From Streptomyces sp. NBC_00102 (GTDB lineage: Bacteria > Actinomycetota > Actinomycetes > Streptomycetales > Streptomycetaceae): a stretch of 64,000 nt of DNA. How positions within the stretch are numbered: the stretch's first letter is position 1; every line of letters begins with the position of its first letter. The position numbers and the translations under genes are program-made. Under the pieces are notes generated by a model. It searched no databases. It saw nothing but the letters and a program-made list of their open reading frames with translations, and had not been told where the DNA came from. Below are positions 39,934 to 49,551 of the stretch, one piece after another. Location of the stretch: contig NZ_JAPEMC010000001.1 in the NCBI RefSeq assembly GCF_026343115.1, positions 5,807,001-5,871,000 on the forward strand, read 5' to 3'.

Positions 39934-40425
39934 ATGGAAGCGGAACGACTGGTCGGGATCGGACGGCGCGCGCTGGCGGAGAGCCGGGGCGCGGCGGACA
40001 TCATGACCGAGGCGTGGCAGGCCCAGGCGCTCGCTCGGGCCATCGGCGACCGGCTGGCCGCCGCCGGGCCCGCCGAGTTACGCGGTGACGCGCGTGGGCT
40101 CGGTGAGATCGGTGGGCGGGACTGGTCCGCACCGGATGCGCCGGTGTTCCTGACCGGACAGGCGCGGGCGGCCCGCCTCACGGAGGTGGCCGACGTGTCG
40201 CGGACCCTCGCCGCTCTGGCGCTGCTGCTCGGCGAGGCCGGCATGGCTCTCGTCGGGGTCGCCTGCGACACCGGCGAGGACACCCTCTACTGGCAGTGCA
40301 TCGAGGCGATAGACGCCGCCGACGAATCGATGGACCGGGTGCGGGGCATGCTCGCCCGCCTCACCGAACAGGCGCGGGAGCGGGCGAGGGAGCGGGACGG
40401 CCCGTACGGCGCGGTGCGGGGTTAG
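39934..40425 (+). CDS. DUF6099-like protein with a TTA codon
   Basis: A 163-residue, mostly helical protein resembling the actinobacterial family DUF6099 (MEAERLVGIGRRALAESRGA onward, then ADIMTEAWQAQALARAIGDR). The C-terminal helix is rich in Arg and Glu. No catalytic motif is seen. Leu49 is encoded by TTA (40078-40080), so expression should wait for bldA tRNA, as for the ATPase gene 1.3 kb upstream. ATG 39934 has GGGGGA upstream; GTG 39919 is an alternative. Function unknown. Confidence 0.7.
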   Translation: MEAERLVGIGRRALAESRGAADIMTEAWQAQALARAIGDRLAAAGPAELRGDARGLGEIGGRDWSAPDAPVFLTGQARAARLTEVADVSRTLAALALLLGEAGMALVGVACDTGEDTLYWQCIEAIDAADESMDRVRGMLARLTEQARERARERDGPYGAVRG

Positions 40426-40442
40426 TGCGGGGGTGTGGAGAG

Positions 40443-40486
40443 TGTCGTCACGGTGCCGTCGCCCCGCAGACGGCGGTGTGACGACA
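40443..40486 (+). terminator. Two-part hairpin terminator
   Basis: Outer stem TGTCGTCA (40443-40450) with TGACGACA (40479-40486) and inner stem GCCGTC (40455-40460) with GACGGC (40469-40474), separated by a symmetrical four-base internal loop. It begins 18 bases after the DUF6099-like stop. Confidence 0.7.
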
Positions 40487-40609
40487 TTCCTGGGGGAGTG
40501 AGTACCGGTGGCGGGGCGCTCGGCCTGTCCGGGGCCCGTCCCGTGTCCGGGGTGTGTCGGGGGCAGGCCCGTGCGAGGGGAGCAGGGCGGGAAGAGGCAG
40601 GATGGAAGC

Positions 40610-41533
40610 ATGGATCTGCGCATTTTCACCGAGCCCCAGCAAGGGGCGAGCTACGACACCCTGCTGACCGTCGCCAAGGCCACGGAAGACCTCGGCTTCG
40701 ACGCCTTCTACCGCTCCGACCACTACCTGCGCATGGGGTCCGGTGACGGCCTGCCGGGCCCGACCGACGCCTGGATCACGCTGGCAGGTCTGGCCCGCGA
40801 GACCAAGCGCATCCGCCTCGGCACACTCATGACGGCGGGCACCTTCCGACTGCCCGGCGTGCTCGCCATCCAGGTCGCCCAGGTCGACCAGATGTCCGGC
40901 GGGCGGGTCGAACTGGGCCTGGGAGCCGGCTGGTTCGAGGAGGAGCACAAGGCGTACGGCATCCCCTTCCCGAAGGAGAAGTTCGGGCGCCTGGAGGAGC
41001 AGCTCGCCATCATCACCGGCCTGTGGGCCACCGAGGTCGGCAAGACCTTCGACTACGACGGCACCTACTACCAGCTCACCGACTCGCCCGCGCTGCCCAA
41101 GCCGGCCCAGGCCAAGGTGCCGGTGCTGATCGGCGGGCACGGCGCGGTCCGTACCCCGCGGCTGGCCGCGCGGTACGCGGACGAGTTCAACATCCCGTTC
41201 GCCTCGCTGGAGGACACGGAGAAGCAGTTCGGCCGGGTACGGGAGGCGGCCAAGGCGGCAGGACGCGCCCCCGACGACCTGGTGTATTCCAACGCCCTCG
41301 TGGTCTGCGTCGGCAAGGACGACGCGGAGGTGGCCCGCCGGGCCGCCGCGATCGGCCGGGACGTGGAGGAGCTGAAGGCGAACGGCCTCGCTGGCTCGCC
41401 GGCCGAAGTGGTCGACAAGATCGGGCAGTTCGCGGCGGTCGGGTCCTCGCGGATCTACCTCCAGGTCCTCGACCTCGACGACCTGGACCACCTGGAGCTG
41501 ATCTCCTCGCAGGTCCAGTCCCAGCTGGCCTGA
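40610..41533 (+). CDS. LLM-class F420-dependent oxidoreductase
   Basis: Luciferase-like TIM-barrel oxidoreductase of 307 residues, of the kind that uses coenzyme F420. Supporting segments are LGFDAFYRSDHYLRM (near 29-43), TKRIRLGTLMTAGTFRLPGV, VDQMSGGRVELGLGAGWFEE (near 97-116), YGIPFPKEKFGRLEEQ and VLIGGHGAVRTPRLAARYAD. The substrate is unknown. ATG 40610 is preceded by AGGCAGGA. It lies alone between a terminator and the mmuM gene, which starts 58 bases downstream. Confidence 0.9.
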   Translation: MDLRIFTEPQQGASYDTLLTVAKATEDLGFDAFYRSDHYLRMGSGDGLPGPTDAWITLAGLARETKRIRLGTLMTAGTFRLPGVLAIQVAQVDQMSGGRVELGLGAGWFEEEHKAYGIPFPKEKFGRLEEQLAIITGLWATEVGKTFDYDGTYYQLTDSPALPKPAQAKVPVLIGGHGAVRTPRLAARYADEFNIPFASLEDTEKQFGRVREAAKAAGRAPDDLVYSNALVVCVGKDDAEVARRAAAIGRDVEELKANGLAGSPAEVVDKIGQFAAVGSSRIYLQVLDLDDLDHLELISSQVQSQLA

Positions 41534-41591
41534 GCCACCGGGCCGGCCGCCGACCGAGGGGCCGAGCCGCCGCGCCGGAGAAGGAGTACCT

Positions 41592-42563
41592 GTGCGCCCC
41601 GTCCGCAGACCGCTCGCCGAGGTCCTCGCCGAGGGCCCGGTGGTGCTCGACGGAGGGCTCTCCAACCAGTTGGAGGCCCAGGGGTGCGAGCTGTCCGACG
41701 CGCTGTGGTCGGCGAGGCTGCTGGCGGACGCGCCCGAGCAGATCGAAGCCGCGCACGGGGCGTACGTGCGGGCGGGCGCGCAGGTGCTCATCACGGCCAG
41801 CTACCAGGCGACGTTCGAGGGGTTCGCCCGCCGGGGGATCGGACCCCTCCGGGCGGCGGAACTGCTCGCGCGGAGCGTGGAACTGGCCCGCCGCGCGGGC
41901 GACCGCCGCGAAGGCGAGACCTGGGTGGCCGCCTCGGTCGGGCCGTACGGGGCGATGCTGGCGGACGGCAGCGAGTACCGGGGCGGCTACGGCCTCTCCG
42001 TCGCGGAGCTGGAGCGGTTCCACCGCCCCCGGGTGGAAGCGCTGGCCGCGGCCGGGCCGGACGTGCTGGCGCTGGAGACGGTGCCGGACATGGACGAGGC
42101 ACGGGCCCTGCTCCGGGCCGTCGCGGGTACCGGCATCCCGGTCTGGCTCTCGTACACCGTCGCGGGCGGGCTGACCCGGGCCGGGCAGCCGTTGCGGGCG
42201 GCCTTCGCCGAGGCCGCGGGGAACGACCAGGTGATCGCGGTCGGGGTCAACTGCTGCGACCCGGCGGACGCGGAGGCAGCCGTCCGGTGTGCGGCGGAGA
42301 CCACCGGCAAGCCGGTGGTCGTCTACCCCAACAGCGGGGAGCGGTGGGACGCGCGGCGGCGCCGGTGGACGGGCGCGAGCACCTTCGGCGACCCGGATCA
42401 AGTCCGCGCCTGGACGCGGTCCGGGGCACGGCTGGTCGGCGGATGCTGCAGGGTCGGCCCGTCGCGGATCGCGGCACTCGGCCGCTCACTGGACCCGGGG
42501 GCGGAGGCGGACCCGGGGGCCGGGACCGGCCCCGGAGCGGACCCGGGGGCCTCGGGCGGCTGA
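41592..42563 (+). CDS. mmuM: Homocysteine S-methyltransferase
   Basis: Zinc enzyme of 323 residues that transfers a methyl group from S-methylmethionine (or SAM) to homocysteine to make methionine. It has DGGLSNQLEAQG (near 20-31), the zinc cysteine in GVNCCDP (near 218-224) and the paired cysteines in LVGGCCRVGP (near 280-289). The last 25 residues are a Gly/Asp/Pro/Ala tail. GTG 41592 follows AAGGAG. It may be co-transcribed with the LLM oxidoreductase. Confidence 0.92.
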   Translation: MRPVRRPLAEVLAEGPVVLDGGLSNQLEAQGCELSDALWSARLLADAPEQIEAAHGAYVRAGAQVLITASYQATFEGFARRGIGPLRAAELLARSVELARRAGDRREGETWVAASVGPYGAMLADGSEYRGGYGLSVAELERFHRPRVEALAAAGPDVLALETVPDMDEARALLRAVAGTGIPVWLSYTVAGGLTRAGQPLRAAFAEAAGNDQVIAVGVNCCDPADAEAAVRCAAETTGKPVVVYPNSGERWDARRRRWTGASTFGDPDQVRAWTRSGARLVGGCCRVGPSRIAALGRSLDPGAEADPGAGTGPGADPGASGG

Positions 42564-42660
42564 CACGGCCCGCGCCGGGCGGGGACCCGGCGGACACGGG
42601 TGGCGCGGAGAAAATCCCTGGTGAGGAGGGAACCCGCCGACGATACTCGGACGGGTGTTC

Positions 42661-44175
42661 ATGACGATCAGTACCACCGGAACCCCGGAACTTCCCGCGA
42701 CCGACCTCGGCTTCCTGCTGCACAAGCATCCCGACAAGGCGCAGACGTTCTCCACCTCGCACGGCACGGCGCACGTCTTCTACCCCGAGGCGTCCCCCGA
42801 GCGGTGCACGGCCGCGCTGCTGCTGGAGGTCGATCCGGTGGCGCTGGTCCGGCGCGGCAAGGGCAAGGGACGGGGCGGAGCACCCGACGCGGCGCTCGCG
42901 CAATACGTCAACGACCGTCCGTACGCCGCCTCCTCGCTGATGTCCGTCGCCATGACGACCGTCTTCAAGTCCGCGCTGCGGGGCGACTGCCGGGCCCTGC
43001 CCGGCCGCGTGGCCGCACCCCTGCCGCTGCGGATCGAGATCCCGGCCCTGCCCGCGCGCGGCGGCGCCGAGCTGGTACGGAAGCTGTTCGGGCCGCTCGG
43101 CTGGGAGCACGTGGGGGTGGAGCCCGTACCGCTGGACGAGCGGTTCCCCGAGTGGGGCGACTCCCGTTACGTGCGGCTGGTGCTGGAAGGGGAGCTGCGA
43201 CTCTCCGACGCGCTGCGTCAGCTCTACGTCCTGCTGCCGGTACTCGACGACGCCAAACACTACTGGGTGGCGCCCGACGAGGTGGACAAGCTGTTGCGGG
43301 CCGGTGAGGGCTGGCTCGCCGCGCACCCGGAGCACCGGCTGATCACCAGCCGCTACCTCTCCCGCCGCTGGGGGCTGACCCGGCAGGCCGAGCAGGCGCT
43401 CGAACTCGTCCGCCTCGCCGAGTCGGACGACCTCGACGTGGAGAGCGTGGACAACGCGGTGGACGAGTCCACCGACACCCCGGAGCGCCCGGTGCCGCTC
43501 GCGCAGCACCGGCGCGAGGCGATCCTTTCGGCGCTGCACGGGGCCGGGGCGTCGAGAGTGCTCGACCTCGGCTGCGGCCAGGGGCAGTTGGTCCAGGCGA
43601 TGCTGAAGGACGTGCGGTTCACCGAGATCGTCGGTGTCGACGTGTCGATGCGTGCGCTCACCATCGCCGCTCGCCGGCTCAAGCTGGAGCGGATGGGCGA
43701 ACGGCAGTCCCGCCGGGTCGAGTTGCGTCAGGGCGCGCTCACGTACACGGACAAGGGGCTGCGGGGGTACGACGCGGCGGTGCTCAGCGAGGTGGTGGAG
43801 CACCTGGACCTGCCGAGGCTGCCCGCCCTGGAGTACGCGGTGTTCGGCGCGGCGAGGCCCCGGACGGTGCTCGTCACCACGCCGAACGTCGAGTACAACG
43901 TGCGCTGGGAGACCCTGCCGGCCGGACACGTCCGCCACGGCGACCACCGGTTCGAGTGGACCCGGGCCGAGTTCCGCGAATGGGCGGTCACGGTGGCGGA
44001 CCGGCACGGCTACACGGTCGCCTTCACCCCTGTGGGTCCGGACGATCCGGAGGTCGGACCGCCCACCCAGATGGCGGTGTTCACGCTGGCCGAGAGCGAC
44101 AGCGCGAGCAGCGACAAGCGCACCAGCACGCACGCGAACACGAACGAGAGAGAGAAGGAGGCGAAGGCGGCATGA
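42661..44175 (+). CDS. hen1: RNA 3'-terminal 2'-O-methyltransferase Hen1
   Basis: Bacterial Hen1 of 504 residues. It methylates the 2'-OH at the 3' end of cleaved RNA, so that a repaired RNA cannot be cut again at the same place. The N-terminal half (to about 290) is the ligase-activating domain found only in bacterial Hen1. The methyltransferase domain has VLDLGCGQGQLVQ (near 300-312), VGVDVS, and the metal-binding EVVEHLDLPRL with the following HGDHRFEWTRAEF. ATG 42661 is used; GTG 42655 is two codons earlier. Its stop overlaps the pnkp start as ATGA. Confidence 0.95.
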   Translation: MTISTTGTPELPATDLGFLLHKHPDKAQTFSTSHGTAHVFYPEASPERCTAALLLEVDPVALVRRGKGKGRGGAPDAALAQYVNDRPYAASSLMSVAMTTVFKSALRGDCRALPGRVAAPLPLRIEIPALPARGGAELVRKLFGPLGWEHVGVEPVPLDERFPEWGDSRYVRLVLEGELRLSDALRQLYVLLPVLDDAKHYWVAPDEVDKLLRAGEGWLAAHPEHRLITSRYLSRRWGLTRQAEQALELVRLAESDDLDVESVDNAVDESTDTPERPVPLAQHRREAILSALHGAGASRVLDLGCGQGQLVQAMLKDVRFTEIVGVDVSMRALTIAARRLKLERMGERQSRRVELRQGALTYTDKGLRGYDAAVLSEVVEHLDLPRLPALEYAVFGAARPRTVLVTTPNVEYNVRWETLPAGHVRHGDHRFEWTRAEFREWAVTVADRHGYTVAFTPVGPDDPEVGPPTQMAVFTLAESDSASSDKRTSTHANTNEREKEAKAA

Positions 44176-46880
44176 CCACCGACGACAACAGCACCGAAGG
44201 CCACAGCACCGGCGACAACGGCACCGAAGGCCACAGCACCACCACCAGCACCCCCGACACCACCACCGGCGAAAACAACCCGAGCACCGCCTCCACCGCC
44301 GGTACCGCCGCCACCGCCACCACCGGTACCGCCCCGCCGGCAGCCCGGCCCCGGACCCTGCCCGTGCCCGACCTCTCGCTCGTCGTGCTGATCGGGGCCA
44401 CCGGTTCCGGCAAGTCGACGTTCGCGCGCCGCCACTTCAAGCCCACCGAGGTCGTCTCCTCGGACTTCTGCCGCGGCCTCGTGGCCGACGACGAGAACGA
44501 CCAGAGCGCGAGCCGCGACGCCTTCGACCTCCTGCACTACATCGTCGGCAAGCGCCTCGAAGCGGGCCGGCTGACCGTGGTGGACGCCACCAACGTGCAG
44601 TCCGAGTCCCGGCGTCAGCTCGTCCGGCTGGCCCGGGAGCACGACGTGCTGCCGGTCGCCGTCGTGCTCGACCTGCCCGAGGAGGTCTGCCGGGCGCGCA
44701 ACGCGAAGCGGCCCGACCGGGCGGACATGCCGGGCCACGTCGTCCAGCGTCACCGGCGCGAGCTGCGCCGTTCGCTGCGCGGCCTGGAGCGCGAGGGCTT
44801 CCGCAAGGTGCACGTGCTGCACACCGAGGAGGAGACCGACCGGGCGGTCGTCGAGCGCGAGCGCCGGTACAACGACCTGCGCCACCTCACCGGCCCGTTC
44901 GACATCATCGGCGACATCCACGGCTGCCACAGTGAGCTGGAGTCCCTGCTCGCCAAGCTCGGTTACGCGGACGGCACCCACCCCGAGGGGCGTACCGCGG
45001 TCTTCGTGGGCGACCTGGTCGACCGCGGCCCGGACAGCCCCGGCGTGCTGCGCCGGGTGATGTCCATGGTCGCGTCGGGCGACGCCCTCTGCGTGCCCGG
45101 CAACCACGAGAACAAGCTGGGCCGTTACCTCAAGGGCCGCAAGGTCCAGCACAGCCACGGCCTGGCCGAGACCATCGAGCAGCTGGAGCGGGAGGACGCG
45201 ACCGACCCCGAGTTCCGCAAGCAGGTGGCGGAGTTCGTCGAGGGGCTCGTCAGCCACTACGTCCTGGACGGCGGCGACCTGGTGGTCTGCCACGCCGGGC
45301 TGCCCGAGAAGTACCACGGCCGCACTTCCGGCCGGGTCCGCTCGCACGCCCTGTACGGCGACACCACCGGCGAGACCGACGAGTTCGGCCTGCCCGTGCG
45401 CTACCCGTGGGCCGAGGAGTACCGGGGCCACGCGGCGGTCGTCTACGGCCACACCCCGGTCCCCACGGCCTCCTGGGTCAACAACACCCTCTGCCTGGAC
45501 ACCGGCGCGGTGTTCGGCGGCAAGCTGACCGCGCTGCGCTGGCCGGAGCGCGAGATCGTCGACGTACCCGCCGAGAAGGTCTGGTACGAGCCGGTCAAGC
45601 CGCTGGCCTCCGAGGCGCCGGGAGGCAGGGAGGGCCGTCCCCTCGACCTCGGGGACGTCCACGGCCGGCGGATCGTGGAGACCCGTCACCTGGGCCGGGT
45701 CTCGGTGCGCGAGGAGAACGCCGCAGCCGCGCTCGAAGTGATGAGCCGGTTCGCGGTCGACCCGAGGCTGCTGCCGTACCTCCCGCCGACCATGGCGCCG
45801 ACCGCCACCTCCCGCGAGGACGGGTACCTGGAGCACCCGGCCGAGGCGTTCGCGCAGTACCGGGCCGACGGTGTGGCCACGGTCGTGTGCGAGGAGAAGC
45901 ACATGGGTTCGCGCGCGGTCGCCCTGGTGTGCCGGGACTCCGGTGCCGCCCGTGAGCGCTTCGGCACGGACGGGCCGACCGGCGCGCTCTACACCCGTAC
46001 CGGGCGGCCGTTCCTCGACGACACGGAGCTCACCGAGACGCTCCTCGGCCGGATCAGGTCCGCCGTCACCGCCGCGGGGCTCTGGGAGGAGTGGGACACC
46101 GACTGGGTGCTGCTCGACGCGGAACTCCTGCCGTGGTCGCTGAAGGCGGGCGGGCTGCTGCGCTCCCAGTACGCCGCCGTGGGCGCCGCCGCCGGTGCCG
46201 CCCTCCCGCCGGCCCTCGCCGCGCTGGAGGCGGCCGCGGGCCGGGGTGTCGACGTGGCCCCGCTCGCCGGGCGCCAGCGCGAGCGCGCCGGGGACGCCGC
46301 CGCGTTCACCGAGGCGTACCGGCGCTACTGCTGGAGCACCGAGGGGCTGGACGGGGTGCGGCTCGCGCCGTTCCAGGTCCTCGCGGTCCGCGGGCGCTCG
46401 CTCGCGGGCGAGCCGCACGACGCACAGCTCGGATGGCTGGACCGGCTGGTCGAGCACGACCCGACCGGCCTGCTCCAGGTGACCCGTCGGCTCACCGTCG
46501 ACACCGGTGACGAGGCGTCCGTCCGCGCGGGTGTCGACTGGTGGCTGGAGATGACCGGCAGCGGTGGCGAGGGCATGGTCGTCAAGCCGCTCGGCGCTCT
46601 CGTCCGGGACGGCAAGGACCGGCTCGTGCAGCCGGGCGTCAAGGTGCGCGGCCGGGAGTACCTGCGGATCATCTACGGCCCCGAGTACACCCGCCCCGAG
46701 AATCTGGAGCGGCTGCGCTCCCGCTTCCTCGGCCACAAGCGGTCGCTGGCGCTGCGGGAGTACGCGCTCGGTCTTGAGGCGCTGGACAGGCTGGCCGGGG
46801 GCGAGCCGCTCTGGCGGGTCCACGAGGCGGTCTTCGCCGTCCTCGCCCTGGAATCGGAGCCGGTCGACCCCCGGCTGTAG
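44172..46880 (+). CDS. pnkp: Polynucleotide kinase-phosphatase/ligase Pnkp
   Basis: RNA-repair enzyme of 902 residues with three catalytic modules in order. First is the 5' kinase with P-loop GATGSGKST (75-83). Second is a calcineurin-type 2',3' phosphatase with GDIHGCHSE near 246, GDLVDRGPDS and GNHENK. Third is an adenylyltransferase/ligase with nucleotidyl lysine Lys576 in EEKHMGSRAV and the distal GGEGMVVKP. With Hen1 it heals, seals and methylates RNAs cut by ribotoxins. The first 70 residues are a low-complexity Thr/Ser/Asn/Gly tail with a duplicated NSTEGHSTGD-type unit, absent from the well-studied clostridial enzyme as I recall it. Confidence 0.95.
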   Translation: MTTDDNSTEGHSTGDNGTEGHSTTTSTPDTTTGENNPSTASTAGTAATATTGTAPPAARPRTLPVPDLSLVVLIGATGSGKSTFARRHFKPTEVVSSDFCRGLVADDENDQSASRDAFDLLHYIVGKRLEAGRLTVVDATNVQSESRRQLVRLAREHDVLPVAVVLDLPEEVCRARNAKRPDRADMPGHVVQRHRRELRRSLRGLEREGFRKVHVLHTEEETDRAVVERERRYNDLRHLTGPFDIIGDIHGCHSELESLLAKLGYADGTHPEGRTAVFVGDLVDRGPDSPGVLRRVMSMVASGDALCVPGNHENKLGRYLKGRKVQHSHGLAETIEQLEREDATDPEFRKQVAEFVEGLVSHYVLDGGDLVVCHAGLPEKYHGRTSGRVRSHALYGDTTGETDEFGLPVRYPWAEEYRGHAAVVYGHTPVPTASWVNNTLCLDTGAVFGGKLTALRWPEREIVDVPAEKVWYEPVKPLASEAPGGREGRPLDLGDVHGRRIVETRHLGRVSVREENAAAALEVMSRFAVDPRLLPYLPPTMAPTATSREDGYLEHPAEAFAQYRADGVATVVCEEKHMGSRAVALVCRDSGAARERFGTDGPTGALYTRTGRPFLDDTELTETLLGRIRSAVTAAGLWEEWDTDWVLLDAELLPWSLKAGGLLRSQYAAVGAAAGAALPPALAALEAAAGRGVDVAPLAGRQRERAGDAAAFTEAYRRYCWSTEGLDGVRLAPFQVLAVRGRSLAGEPHDAQLGWLDRLVEHDPTGLLQVTRRLTVDTGDEASVRAGVDWWLEMTGSGGEGMVVKPLGALVRDGKDRLVQPGVKVRGREYLRIIYGPEYTRPENLERLRSRFLGHKRSLALREYALGLEALDRLAGGEPLWRVHEAVFAVLALESEPVDPRL
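44181..44240 (+). repeat. 30-base tandem duplication in the Pnkp tail
   Basis: Copies 44181-44210 and 44211-44240 match at 28 of 30 bases and encode DDNSTEGHST and GDNGTEGHST. Confidence 0.88.
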
Positions 46881-46967
46881 CCGGGGCCGGCCCGGCTGTG
46901 ACGCACGCCCCGCGATCGGGGGCCGGTTCGCGGGGTGAAGCGGGTGCCGTCCGGTGAGGATGAGGAC

Positions 46968-48200
46968 ATGGGATTCCATGTCGACTCCGAGGCCGGGCGG
47001 CTGCGCCGCGTCATCCTGCACCGCCCCGATCTGGAACTGAAGCGGCTCACCCCGAGCAACAAGGACGCGCTCCTCTTCGACGACGTGCTCTGGGTGCGCC
47101 GCGCCCGGCAGGAGCACGACGGCTTCGCGGACCTGCTGCGCGACCGGGGCGTCGAGGTCCACCTCTTCGGAGACCTGCTCCGGGAGGCCCTGGGCGTCCC
47201 GGTGGCCCGCCGGCTGGTGCTGGACCGGGTCTTCGACGAGAAGGAGTACGGCCCGCTGGCCACCGAGCACCTGCGGGCGGCCTTCGAGGAGCTGACCCCG
47301 GCGGAGCTGGCCGAGGCGCTGGTGGGCGGGATGACCAAGCGGGAGTTCCTGGACCGGCACGCCGAGCCGGTCTCGGTCCGCTTCCACGTCATGGAGCCGG
47401 ACGACTTCCTGCTCGGCCCGCTGCCCAACCACCTCTTCACCCGGGACACCTCCGCCTGGATCTACGACGGGGTCTCCATCAACGCCATGCGCTGGCCCGC
47501 CCGGCAGCGCGAGACGGTCCACTTCGAGGCGATCTACCGCCACCACCCGCTCTTCACCGGCCCCGAGGCGGGCGCCTTCCACCACTGGTCGCAGGGACAG
47601 CACGACTACCCGTCGACCATCGAGGGCGGGGACGTCCTGGTGATCGGCCGGGGCGCGGTCCTCGTCGGGATGAGCGAACGCACCACCCCGCAGGCGGTCG
47701 AGATGCTGGCGCGCGGGCTCTTCGACGCCGGTTCCGCGCACACGATCGTGGCGCTGGACATGCCGAAGCGGCGGGCGTTCATGCACCTGGACACCGTGAT
47801 GACCATGGTCGACGGCGACACCTTCACCCAGTACGCCGGTCTCGGCATGCTGCGTTCGTACACCATCGAGCCGGGGGACGGGCCCCGCGAACTCAAGGTC
47901 ACCGACCACCCTCCGGAGCACATGCACCGAGCCATCGCCGCCGCCCTCGGCCTGGACGCGATCCGCGTCCTCACCGCCACCCAGGACGTCCACGCGGCCG
48001 AGCGCGAGCAGTGGGACGACGGCTGCAACGTGCTGGCCATCGAGCCCGGGGTGGTCGTCGCCTACGAGCGCAACGCCACCACCAACACCCATCTGCGCAA
48101 GCAGGGCATCGAGGTGCTGGAGATCCCGGGCAGCGAGCTGGGCCGGGGCAGGGGCGGCCCCCGCTGCATGAGCTGCCCGGTCGTACGCGACGCGGTGTAG
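46968..48200 (+). CDS. arcA: Arginine deiminase
   Basis: Converts L-arginine to citrulline and ammonia, the first step of the arginine deiminase pathway. The 410-residue length is typical. Features visible are [20 protein letters not shown] (near 12-31), LFTRDTSAW, the catalytic acid/His region [31 protein letters not shown], and the catalytic nucleophile Cys400 in [16 protein letters not shown] 46968 has TGAGGA upstream. argF follows 117 bases downstream with its own inverted repeat. No carbamate kinase gene (arcC) is in the window. Confidence 0.95.
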   Translation: MGFHVDSEAGRLRRVILHRPDLELKRLTPSNKDALLFDDVLWVRRARQEHDGFADLLRDRGVEVHLFGDLLREALGVPVARRLVLDRVFDEKEYGPLATEHLRAAFEELTPAELAEALVGGMTKREFLDRHAEPVSVRFHVMEPDDFLLGPLPNHLFTRDTSAWIYDGVSINAMRWPARQRETVHFEAIYRHHPLFTGPEAGAFHHWSQGQHDYPSTIEGGDVLVIGRGAVLVGMSERTTPQAVEMLARGLFDAGSAHTIVALDMPKRRAFMHLDTVMTMVDGDTFTQYAGLGMLRSYTIEPGDGPRELKVTDHPPEHMHRAIAAALGLDAIRVLTATQDVHAAEREQWDDGCNVLAIEPGVVVAYERNATTNTHLRKQGIEVLEIPGSELGRGRGGPRCMSCPVVRDAV

Positions 48201-48236
48201 GTCGTGCACGGCGGTGGTCCGGCACCCCGGGAGCTC

Positions 48237-48264
48237 TGTATAGCAATGCATTGCCTCGTATACA
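48237..48264. promoter_or_regulatory. Inverted repeat, possible ARG-box-like operator
   Basis: TGTATA (48237-48242) and TATACA (48259-48264) flank GCAATGCATTGC (48243-48254), itself a perfect palindrome with TGCAT cores. The TATACA also reads as a -10 box for argF. Arginine repressor sites are palindromes with TGAAT/TGCAT half-sites, hence the guess. Confidence 0.5.
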
Positions 48265-48317
48265 CTTCCAGAGTTACGGTACGCCGAAGATCCTCGTCCG
48301 ACCCAGGAGCAAGAACC

Positions 48318-49328
48318 ATGGCCATAGACCTTGCAGGCCGTCACTTCCTCAAGGAGCTCGACTTCACCGCCGAGGAGTTCCTCGGGCTGGTCGAGCTGGC
48401 CGCGGAACTGAAGGCGGCCAAGAAGTCCGGGAGTGAGGTTCAGCGGCTGCGCGGCAAGAACATCGCGCTGATCTTCGAGAAGACGTCGACCCGTACCCGC
48501 TGCGCCTTCGAGGTCGCCGCCGCCGACCAGGGCGCCTCCACCACCTACCTGGACCCCTCCGGCTCCCAGATGGGGCACAAGGAGTCCGTACGGGACACGG
48601 CCCGGGTGCTCGGCCGGATGTTCGACGGGATCGAGTACCGGGGCGACAGCCAGCACGCGGTCGAGGAGCTCGCCGCCAACGCGGGCGTCCCGGTCTTCAA
48701 CGGCCTCACCGACGACTGGCACCCCACCCAGATGCTGGCCGACGTCCTCACCATGGTCGAGCACTCCGCCAAGGACATCCGCGAGGACGGCTTCGCCTTC
48801 GCCTACCTCGGCGACGCCCGGTTCAACATGGGCAACTCCTACCTGATCACCGGCGCGCTCCTCGGCCTCGACGTGCGGATCGTGGCCCCCGAGGCGTACT
48901 GGCCGAACGCGGACGTCGTGGCGAAGGCCCGGGAACTGGCCGCCGGCAGCGGCGCGAAGATCACCCTCACCGAGGACGTCGCCGAGGGCGTGGCCGGCAG
49001 CGACTTCGTCGCCACCGACGTCTGGGTCTCCATGGGCGAGCCCAAGGAGGTCTGGACCGAGCGCATCGCCGCGCTCGCCCCGTACTCCGTGACCATGGAC
49101 GTGCTGCGCGCCACCGGGAACCCCGGGGTGAAGTTCCTGCACTGCCTGCCCGCCTTCCACGACCTCGGCACCGCGGTCGGCCGGGACATCCACGCCGTGC
49201 ACGGGCTCACCGAGCTGGAGGTCACCGACGAGGTCTTCGAGTCCTCCCACTCGGTGGTCTTCGACGAGGCCGAGAACCGGATGCACACCATCAAGGCGGT
49301 CCTCGTCGCCATGCTCGCCGGCGCCTGA
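48318..49328 (+). CDS. argF: Ornithine carbamoyltransferase
   Basis: Trimeric cytosolic transferase of 336 residues linking ornithine, citrulline and carbamoyl phosphate. The carbamoyl phosphate site reads [12 protein letters not shown] (near 55-66). The ornithine loop is [11 protein letters not shown] (near 165) and the active-site HCLPAFHD is near 274-281. Its place after arcA and before a permease fits a catabolic (arcB) role, breaking citrulline to ornithine and carbamoyl phosphate. The sequence alone does not exclude the anabolic role. ATG 48318 has AGGAGC upstream. Confidence 0.93.
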   Translation: MAIDLAGRHFLKELDFTAEEFLGLVELAAELKAAKKSGSEVQRLRGKNIALIFEKTSTRTRCAFEVAAADQGASTTYLDPSGSQMGHKESVRDTARVLGRMFDGIEYRGDSQHAVEELAANAGVPVFNGLTDDWHPTQMLADVLTMVEHSAKDIREDGFAFAYLGDARFNMGNSYLITGALLGLDVRIVAPEAYWPNADVVAKARELAAGSGAKITLTEDVAEGVAGSDFVATDVWVSMGEPKEVWTERIAALAPYSVTMDVLRATGNPGVKFLHCLPAFHDLGTAVGRDIHAVHGLTELEVTDEVFESSHSVVFDEAENRMHTIKAVLVAMLAGA

Positions 49329-49348
49329 GCCGTACGGCCGGGCACGAC

Positions 49349-49371
49349 GGACGCGGCTGGTTTCCGCGTCC
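49349..49371 (+). terminator. Weak hairpin after argF
   Basis: GGACGCG (49349-49355) pairs with CGCGTCC (49365-49371); a C/T-rich tract follows. Confidence 0.5.
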
Positions 49372-49443
49372 TCGTCCCTTCTGCATGCCGATGCGTGCAA
49401 TTGGGTGAACATGCGCGTCGGCGGCTACCATGGTCTGTCTCGT

Positions 49444-49473
49444 TGGGGTCCGAGCTTGCAGGCTCGGGCCCCA
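49444..49473 (+). promoter_or_regulatory. Strong hairpin in the leader of the permease gene
   Basis: TGGGGTCCGAGC pairs with GCTCGGGCCCCA (12 bp, one G-U) around TTGCAG, about 80 bases ahead of the permease ATG. It could be an attenuator, part of a larger RNA switch or a second terminator. Confidence 0.6.
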
Positions 49474-49551
49474 TTGCCATGTACGGCACCGCCCCCCACG
49501 GCACGCCGGGCCTGGTCCCCCCACCGCGCCACAAGAGAAGAGAAACGCCGC

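Noticed and set aside
44010..49412. An 1800-codon minus-strand open frame opposite hen1, pnkp, arcA and argF
   Set aside because: It is the antisense shadow of four well-identified genes in GC-rich DNA; its translation is Asp/Gly/Arg/His-rich with no domain.
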